Source of the DNA: Halorarum salinum | GTDB lineage: Archaea > Halobacteriota > Halobacteria > Halobacteriales > Haloferacaceae | DNA: 64,000 nt | Reading direction: 5' to 3' | Assembly: GCF_013402875.1 (NCBI RefSeq) | Contig: NZ_CP058579.1 | Location: forward strand, 1,798,001-1,862,000 | Shown: positions 58,840 through 64,000 of the stretch, piece by piece | Layout: every line of letters starts with the position of its first letter | Numbering within the stretch: position 1 is the first letter of the stretch | Made by a program: the position numbers and the translations under genes | The notes under the pieces: model-generated | What the model saw: the letters and a program-made list of their open reading frames with translations, nothing else | Told to the model about the DNA's origin: nothing | Database searches by the model: none

Positions 58840-59242
58840 TGGTAAAATCGGCGACGGTCGTTCGAACCCGTCCGGAGACAGGTTCGGCGCACGGCGGCAG
58901 AGAGGTTGGGACCCATTCTGTGCCGGGCGCCACCGTCAAGTCGTCGTCCTCCCCTATATTCTTATTGTGATTATCCGAGTGAACTGTGTCCATCGCTCGA
59001 AATCGGGGTGCCGACAGCCGTCCCGCCGGTCCGACCCGTCACTGGGACGGTGAGTTCGAATCCGGTCCCGCCTCCCCGGTGGCGGGATCGAACGGGGAGA
59101 CGCTCGGGAGAGCGGGGAGACGCCGGGGAGTCCGAACGCGATCGCGCTCCGCTTCGGAAAGTCAAGAGAGGAAACGCCTTTCCGCTGGAGCACAAACCGG
59201 CGGCAGAGTCGATCGGGAGACCGGTCGAACGGGTTGGGACCC
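58840..59242. other. Divergent region between broken and intact TrmB genes
   Basis: This interval of about 400 bases has an AT-rich island, CCTATATTCTTATTGTGATT (58955-58974), probably a promoter for one or both directions. The string GGTTGGGACCCAT occurs at about 58906 and again at about 59233, just before the intact gene, hinting that the two TrmB loci arose by local duplication. No gene was recognised. Confidence 0.5.
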
Positions 59243-60082
59243 ATGGACGGACTTACAGATCAACAACAGGCGGTCGAACTGCTCCAGCAACTCGGTCTCA
59301 AAGAGTACGAGGCCAAGTCGTTCGTGGCGCTCTCGCGGGTACCACGGGGGACGGCCAAGGAGGTGGGCGAACTCTCCGAGGTGCCACGCACCCGCGTCTA
59401 CGACGCGATCCGCGTGCTCGAGACGAAGGGGCTCGTCGAGATCCAGCACTCGAACCCCCAGCAGTTCCGGGCGGTCCCGATAGACGAGGCGATTCGGACG
59501 CTACGGGAGGAGTACCGGTCCCGGACCGAACTGCTTCAGGAGGCGCTCAGGGGCATCGAACCGGCAGCGACCGACGACGAGACGGAGGTCACACACGAGG
59601 TCTGGGCGCTCTCGGGGGAGACGGCGATCAAGAACCGGACCCGGCAGTTGATCGACGAGGCCGACCGGGAGCTCGTCCTCGTGATCGGACACGACGCCGT
59701 CATCACCGAGCAACTGATCGACAACCTCCGGACGGCCCGGGAACGGGGCGTCGACGTCGTCGTCGGAACCGAGTCCGGCGAGCTGCGCGAACTCGTCCGG
59801 GGGGAGCTTCCGGACGCGGAGGTGTTCGTCTCCGGGCTCGAGTGGCTGAGCGGACCCGGGATCGCCGCCGACGAGACGGAGATCAGCCGCCTCCTGCTGG
59901 TCGACGGGTCGACCATCCTCGTGAGTTCGTTCCACGAGGACCGGACGGGGGGCAGGTCACACGAACAGGCCGTGTTCGGTCGGGGGTTCGACAACGGACT
60001 CGTCGCCATCGTCCGCCGGCTGATGGCGACCGGGTTCCCCCCCGCAGACGACGGCGAGACCGAGGAACCGGAACGATCGTAG
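59243..60082 (+). CDS. TrmB-family transcriptional regulator
   Basis: This is a 279-residue regulator. The N-terminal winged helix (LLQQLGLKEYEAKSFVALSR, TAKEVGELSEVPRTRVYDAI, LETKGLVEIQHSNPQQFRAV) continues into a coiled helix (TLREEYRSRTELLQEALRGI) and a PLD-like/TrmB effector domain (VLVIGHDAVITEQLIDNLRT, SRLLLVDGSTILVSSFHEDR). TrmB proteins control sugar uptake and central carbon genes in archaea. The ATG at 59243 is chosen over a TTG three codons earlier. It is divergent from its broken paralogue. Confidence 0.9.
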   Translation: MDGLTDQQQAVELLQQLGLKEYEAKSFVALSRVPRGTAKEVGELSEVPRTRVYDAIRVLETKGLVEIQHSNPQQFRAVPIDEAIRTLREEYRSRTELLQEALRGIEPAATDDETEVTHEVWALSGETAIKNRTRQLIDEADRELVLVIGHDAVITEQLIDNLRTARERGVDVVVGTESGELRELVRGELPDAEVFVSGLEWLSGPGIAADETEISRLLLVDGSTILVSSFHEDRTGGRSHEQAVFGRGFDNGLVAIVRRLMATGFPPADDGETEEPERS

Positions 60083-60227
60083 GGGGGTTGGGTCGTCCGG
60101 ACCGGGATCGGACGCGACCGTACCGGGATACGACGGTCTATCGGGTTCGGATCGCCGCTTCCGCGCCGCCCGGACGCCGGCCAACCGACCGCTCGACCGT
60201 CCCAGTCGTGACTACGGCCCGCTAACC

Positions 60228-60268
60228 GACTACGGCATGCCAGCACGGGACTACGGCATGCCAGCACG
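60228..60268. repeat. Short tandem repeat, 20-mer with a 21-base period
   Basis: GACTACGGCATGCCAGCACG occurs at 60228-60247 and again at 60249-60268. A weaker partial copy (GTGACTACGGCCCGC) lies just upstream near 60208. It sits in the spacer between the convergent TrmB gene and the Gly/Met-rich protein gene; GGCATGCC within each unit is itself palindromic. Confidence 0.9.
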
Positions 60269-60320
60269 TCTCCGACACGCTACCCCGATACGGCACGCCG
60301 GTTCGAGCGCGTCCGGCGCG

Positions 60321-60737
60321 CTAGTCCTCGAGCGCCTGCGCGATGCGCTGGAGCTGCCGGGTCGCGTCGCGCACCTCGTCGCGGAGCTGGCGCACCTCGC
60401 GCACCAGTTCCTCGTTGCCGGCCGACTCCTCCTCGGCGCCGGGCCCGCCCATGCCGCCGGGGCCGCCGCCGCCCATCATGCCGCCCATCATCTGCGCGAA
60501 CGGGTTGCCGCCGCCGCCCATGCCGCCCGGACCGCCGCCGCCCATGCCGCCCGGACCGCCGCCGCCCATCATCTCCTCGGGCGAGGGCGCCTCGCCCTCC
60601 TCGCGCTCCTGTTCGCGTCGCTCGCGGATCTCCTCGACGCGCTCGCGGAACGACTTCTCCTCGCTCTCCTCGTCGGCCTCGTTCTCCGCCTGCGCTTCCC
60701 CGTCCGTCGCTGACTCCTCGGGTTCGTCTTCGGCCAT
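60321..60737 (-). CDS. Gly/Met-rich acidic protein with terminal helices
   Basis: This is a 138-residue low-complexity protein. It has an acidic N terminus, a charged helix FRERVEEIRERREQEREEGE (about 30-49) and a central Gly/Met tract built from GGGGPGGMG repeats (about 55-100). It ends in a C-terminal coiled-coil-like helix (NEELVREVRQLRDEVRDATR). The tract is repeated at DNA level. It may self-associate or scaffold a complex, but no function is known. Confidence 0.75.
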   Translation of the reverse strand: MAEDEPEESATDGEAQAENEADEESEEKSFRERVEEIRERREQEREEGEAPSPEEMMGGGGPGGMGGGGPGGMGGGGNPFAQMMGGMMGGGGPGGMGGPGAEEESAGNEELVREVRQLRDEVRDATRQLQRIAQALED

Positions 60738-60940
60738 GGGGAGGGCTTCGCTCCGGCGTCCGAAAAGGGTTGTCTCTCGGTGTCATCCCGCCGAGCGTTC
60801 GCCGGTCGCCGTTCGACCGGTTCGTTCGCCGCGGGGGAGTGGTCGTCCCCAACCTCTGCCGTCGCCGGAGCCTCCCCCGGCACACCGTCGGCGGCGTTCC
60901 CCCCGGATTCGCTCCCCTGGCGCGGCGAGCGACCGCGCGT

Positions 60941-61117
60941 TCAGAAGTACGCGCTGATCGCGGCGTGCCCGATGTACATGCCACAGAGGGTGAACGCCCC
61001 CGCGACGACCCCCAGCGACTCCTCTGGGGCTGGACTCGGGAGTTCTGCGGCGGAGAGGACTGCGCCGATGCAGGACCCGGCAGCGAGCGCGATGACGGCC
61101 GCTTTGAGCCATTCCAT
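60941..61117 (-). CDS. Small membrane protein with two predicted helices
   Basis: This 58-residue protein has two hydrophobic segments (WLKAAVIALAAGSCIGAVLS and VVAGAFTLCGMYIGHAAISA) separated by the turn AELPSPAPEES. It starts at ATG 61117; an in-frame ATG at 61138 would add seven residues. Size and topology are like small inner-membrane proteins of unknown role. It is convergent with nothing close and is followed downstream by a spacer of about 200 bases. Confidence 0.6.
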   Translation of the reverse strand: MEWLKAAVIALAAGSCIGAVLSAAELPSPAPEESLGVVAGAFTLCGMYIGHAAISAYF

Positions 61118-61264
61118 ACGTTGACTCCTTGGGGTCACGAGGTGAAATAAATGACGATGGGATTCGCGACCCGGGACGTTCGGGTTCAGCGGACGCGCGG
61201 GGTTCCGTCGGCGGCGATGCCACCAATCCGTGCGTTCTTATCCGACCGTCCCTGACGGGGGGCC

Positions 61265-62632
61265 GTGTTCACGGACCGGTCCGACGCCGTCGCGGACGAG
61301 CGTCCCCACCGGGGCTACGGGGTCACGGTGACCCCCGGCCAGAGGGGCCCCTGCGCGCTCGTCACGGGCTACGGACCGGGGAACCGCCTGCTCTCGTGGC
61401 GCGACGGGGCGCTCCGGGACGTCGCCTCCCCCGCCGTCGCGGACGAGGGGCGACACGCCATCGGCGTCGTCGCCGCCGACCTCGACGCCGACGGCCGCGA
61501 GGAACTGTACGTCCACAACACCGACGAGTTCGACGGCCGGACCCGCGACACCGACCTGCTGCTCGACCCCGTGGAGTGCTCGCCCGACCGGAAGGGGGCC
61601 CGCTGGCGGGACCTCTACGGGCTCGGCGTCAACGCGGACCGGGGGAACTTCCGGTCCGGCCGCTCGGTCGCCGCGCTCGACCGCTACGGCACCGGCCGCT
61701 ACGGCGTCTTCGTGGCCTCCTACGGCGCCCCCTCGCGCTTCTACGAACTCGGCGACGACGGGGAGCTGACGGACATGTCCGCCGCGGTCGGGCTGGAGGT
61801 GGACGCCTGTGCCCGATCGCTGTTCGCCGGCCCCGTCGTCTCCGAGCGCATGGATCTGTTCGTCGGCGTCGAGCGCGGGCCGAACCGGCTGTTCCGCAAC
61901 GGTTCGGGCCACTTCGAGGAGGTGGCAGGCGACGTCGGCCTCGACGACGCCGAGGCCGACGCCCGCGGGGTCGCGATGGCCGACGACGCGCTCGCCTGCG
62001 GGACCTGGGAGGGGCCGAACCGCATCTTCGAGCCGGTCGAGGACGGGACGTTCGTCGACGTCGCTCCGCCGGAGTTCACCGAGCCGACTCGGGTCCGGAC
62101 GCTCGTCTGTGCCGACTTCGACAACGACGGGCGCGAGGAGCTGTTCGTCCACGGCCTCGGCGCCGAGAATCGCCTGTTCCGGCTGACCCCCGAGGGCGAG
62201 TGGGACCCGCTGGATCCCGGGCCGGCGCGGGAGCCCCGCGGGCTCGGCACGGGCGCGTCGGTCGCCGACTTCGACGGCGACGGCACGCTCGAACTCCTGC
62301 TCGTCCACGGCGAACTCGCTGCACAGCCGCTGTCGCTGTACGCCGCCGAGAACGACGGCGACTGGCTGCGGATCCGCCCGACGACCCAGTACGGCGCCCC
62401 GGCCCGCGGCGCGGCGGTCACGCTGGAGACCGACGAGTGGACGCGCACGCGTGTCGTCTGTGCCGGCTCGGGCTACCTCTGCCAGATGGAGCCCGTCGCC
62501 CACTTCGGGCTGGGCGAGCTGACCCCCGAGCGCGTGACGGTCCGCTGGCCGGACGGCCGCGAGGCGACGATGGAGCGGCCGGCCGAGCGCGCCGAACACG
62601 AGGTTCCACATCCGATGGCGCCGCGCTTCTGA
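61265..62632 (+). CDS. FG-GAP/VCBS-like repeat protein with ASPIC/UnbV C-terminal domain
   Basis: This 455-residue protein starts at GTG. It contains repeated beta-propeller/calcium-site motifs DLDADGREELYVHN, DFDNDGREELFVHG and DFDGDGTLELLLVH, interspersed with GPNRLF-type segments. The C-terminal GAPARGAAVTLETDEWTRTR, GYLCQMEPVAHFGLGELTPE and VTVRWPDGRE match the ASPIC/UnbV domain. In bacteria such proteins are mostly exported. No signal peptide is visible here, so it is either cytosolic or its true start is upstream. Function is unknown; carbohydrate or protein binding is plausible. Confidence 0.82.
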   Translation: MFTDRSDAVADERPHRGYGVTVTPGQRGPCALVTGYGPGNRLLSWRDGALRDVASPAVADEGRHAIGVVAADLDADGREELYVHNTDEFDGRTRDTDLLLDPVECSPDRKGARWRDLYGLGVNADRGNFRSGRSVAALDRYGTGRYGVFVASYGAPSRFYELGDDGELTDMSAAVGLEVDACARSLFAGPVVSERMDLFVGVERGPNRLFRNGSGHFEEVAGDVGLDDAEADARGVAMADDALACGTWEGPNRIFEPVEDGTFVDVAPPEFTEPTRVRTLVCADFDNDGREELFVHGLGAENRLFRLTPEGEWDPLDPGPAREPRGLGTGASVADFDGDGTLELLLVHGELAAQPLSLYAAENDGDWLRIRPTTQYGAPARGAAVTLETDEWTRTRVVCAGSGYLCQMEPVAHFGLGELTPERVTVRWPDGREATMERPAERAEHEVPHPMAPRF

Positions 62633-62674
62633 GCCGCTCCGGCTCGTGACGGCCGTCCGCGGGACGCGGGCCCC

Positions 62675-63805
62675 TCAGGGCGCCGCGAGCGACCCGACGA
62701 GGTCCTCGAACCCGTCACCGTCCAGTAGCTGTGACGACCCCGCCCAGGCGGCGTAGCGGACGCCGTCCTCGGCCCAGAACGCCTCCCACGCGCCGCGTTC
62801 CTCGGTGAGCGCGGCGTAGTGGACGGTCGTCCCGCGACGGTCGAGCGCCCGGCGCGTCTCGGCGGACTGGTCGGCAGGCTCCGGCGGGAGGTCGGGCGCG
62901 AACGGGCTCCCCTCCGCCGCCGCCGCGAGCCAGAGGTGGTCGCTTCCGTTCCCGCGCCGTCGGAACACGCACTCGATCGCATCCGCGTCCGGGAACGCGA
63001 CGGCCGAGTCGAACACGTACCCGTCGTTTCGCGGCAGAAGCGGACGGACGGGCGGGTCGCGGGCCAGCGCGACCGGCGAGAGCGGACGGGCTCCGTCGTA
63101 CGGCCGAACGGGACTGAACTCCCACAGGCCGTGGGGGACCGCGACCGGCTCACACCGGTACCGCACCCAGTAGTTCAGCCGGTGGAACGGCGCGTCGCGG
63201 ACGGCCGCGGCGGCGTCGGGTGCGGCGGGGGCAACCCCCCGCAGTAGCTTCCGAAGCTCGCGGTCCCCGAACTCGCCGTCGAGCACGGAGAGTTCGACCT
63301 GCGTCCGGTCCCGCTGGACGCAGGCGCCGCGTCGATCCTCGTAGTCGCGCCCGAGCCAGCCGACCGCGTCGCCGCAGTCGAACGGCGTCGGGTCCGGCGT
63401 GCGCCACAGCGGCGCGACGCTCGCGGCCGGCGGCGCCCAGTCGTAGAGGAACTGCTTGAGCCGGAGCCGCCGGCCCTCGCCCTCGACGACGGTCCGGACG
63501 CTGCTCGGGTTGCCCTCGCTCCAGGGCGTCTGTCCGAGCTCCTCGGGGGTCACGTCGTCCGGTCGCCCCGGCGGCTGTTCGGGTCGGCACGTGACGCGAC
63601 CGATCGAACAGTCGCCGGGGAGCCACTCCGGTTCGAAGACGACGAAGTTCACGTCCGCCTGCGCGTCGGCGTGGGTCGTCTCGCGGGGCGGCCGGGCCTC
63701 GTCGGGGTCGTCGAGTCGGGCGGCGGGGTCGGCGGAGAGCCAGGCGGTCATCGGCTTCCCCTCGCTCGATCCACCGCTTCCATGCCGGGTCGTACGGCGG
63801 GCCAT
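62675..63805 (-). CDS. Large protein of unknown function
   Basis: This 376-residue acidic protein begins MARRTTRHGSGGSSEGKPMT; an in-frame ATG at 63751 (MTAWLSADPAARLDDPDEAR) may be the real start and would give 358 residues. Other segments are NFVVFEPEWLPGDCSIGRVT, LKQFLYDWAPPAASVAPLWR and PFHRLNYWVRYRCEPVAVPH. There is no signal peptide or obvious catalytic motif, and I do not recognise it. It is convergent with the ASPIC/UnbV protein gene, 42 bases away. Confidence 0.7.
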   Translation of the reverse strand: MARRTTRHGSGGSSEGKPMTAWLSADPAARLDDPDEARPPRETTHADAQADVNFVVFEPEWLPGDCSIGRVTCRPEQPPGRPDDVTPEELGQTPWSEGNPSSVRTVVEGEGRRLRLKQFLYDWAPPAASVAPLWRTPDPTPFDCGDAVGWLGRDYEDRRGACVQRDRTQVELSVLDGEFGDRELRKLLRGVAPAAPDAAAAVRDAPFHRLNYWVRYRCEPVAVPHGLWEFSPVRPYDGARPLSPVALARDPPVRPLLPRNDGYVFDSAVAFPDADAIECVFRRRGNGSDHLWLAAAAEGSPFAPDLPPEPADQSAETRRALDRRGTTVHYAALTEERGAWEAFWAEDGVRYAAWAGSSQLLDGDGFEDLVGSLAAP

Positions 63806-63971
63806 GGGGCCGAATCTCGGAGGACAGCGACGCGCTCGGTGGGCATGGGTCCCCGTTCGCCGACGGCGACAAAGCCTTTCCCTGAACCCGAGTTACGTTC
63901 GTCGGCTTACCGTTCGACCCGGCGACGCCCGTGACGGACCGTTTTTCACCCCTCCCGCCCACCTCCCGACG

Positions 63972-64000
63972 ATGACCGACCGGCTCGGGAAGGCGGACCG
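63972..64000 (+). CDS. Start of a gene cut by the right edge
   Basis: An ATG at 63972 opens MTDRLGKAD and runs off the window. Upstream there is a T-rich patch (GTTTTTCAC, 63941-63949) about 25-30 bases before the start, like a TATA-type promoter. The N terminus is reminiscent of haloarchaeal AIR-synthase-like proteins, but nine residues are not enough to assign it. Confidence 0.4.

Noticed and set aside
59054-59063. GTTCGAATCC, a T-arm-like string suggesting a tRNA
   Set aside because: No acceptor stem, D-arm or anticodon arm could be fitted around it.
60460-60580. Repetitive DNA that could suggest a CRISPR-like array
   Set aside because: The repeats are codons of the Gly/Met tract of the protein at 60321-60737, with no unique spacers.

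Overview
The window is chromosomal DNA of a haloarchaeon (class Halobacteria). The sequence is very GC-rich. The proteins are strongly acidic (Asp/Glu-rich, Lys-poor), and many starts are leaderless, with an AT-rich TATA-like box about 25-30 bases before ATG or GTG. The gene set is archaeal and haloarchaeal: CDC48-type AAA ATPase, phosphomevalonate decarboxylase, RNase P component 4 with a YhbY/CRM protein, archaeal class I aldolase, Lhr helicase, TrmB, HalOD1 and HEWD proteins. No rRNA, tRNA, CRISPR array or intact insertion sequence was recognised. The species cannot be named from this.

Layout. 1-4242: a sugar-acid catabolism cluster: the end of a DapA/KDG-aldolase-family gene, an SDR dehydrogenase, a decayed four-carbon-acid-sugar kinase, an IclR regulator and, divergently, a fumarylacetoacetate-hydrolase-type dehydratase. 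4243-5446: a 1.2 kb gene-poor stretch with a perfect 140-base tandem duplication. 5447-14189: MaoC hydratase, two PH-domain membrane proteins, a biotin-dependent carboxyltransferase with an unusual N-terminal extension, an S9 peptidase, and the overlapping aldolase/fructose-bisphosphatase pair of gluconeogenesis. 14418-30834: housekeeping and metabolism: 3-hydroxyacyl-CoA dehydrogenase, phosphomevalonate decarboxylase, NADH-dehydrogenase-like flavoprotein, Lhr helicase, a Tat-exported glycosidase-like protein, a beta-hydroxyacid dehydrogenase, CDC48 and IleRS. 30889-44112: methyltransferases, phosphoglycolate phosphatase, CutA, HEWD and EthD proteins, a Tat-exported protein of unknown function, a YedY-like molybdoenzyme, an XPD/Rad3-type helicase, a membrane HTH regulator with a subtilase-like protein, Nnr and MoaC.

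44540-51105: a frameshifted alpha/beta hydrolase, an acyl-CoA dehydrogenase, and then the most interesting stretch. A FilR1-type regulator is followed by a DUF1059 gene and by an operon of OsmC, an ArsM-like methyltransferase and two membrane proteins. DUF1059 and OsmC each carry the same ~64-base upstream element containing the palindrome GTTAG-CTAC-CTAAC. They look like one co-regulated redox/electrophile or metalloid response, but no such system is proven here.

51159-64000: a protein of unknown function, MscS channel, YhbY and RNase P subunit genes, a zinc alcohol dehydrogenase, two GT4 glycosyltransferases, a patch of decaying regulators (DUF7344-like HTH remnant, HalOD1, internally deleted TrmB) next to an intact TrmB, a Gly/Met-rich coiled-coil protein, an ASPIC/UnbV-type repeat protein and a large protein of unknown function. 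The last 29 bases open another gene.
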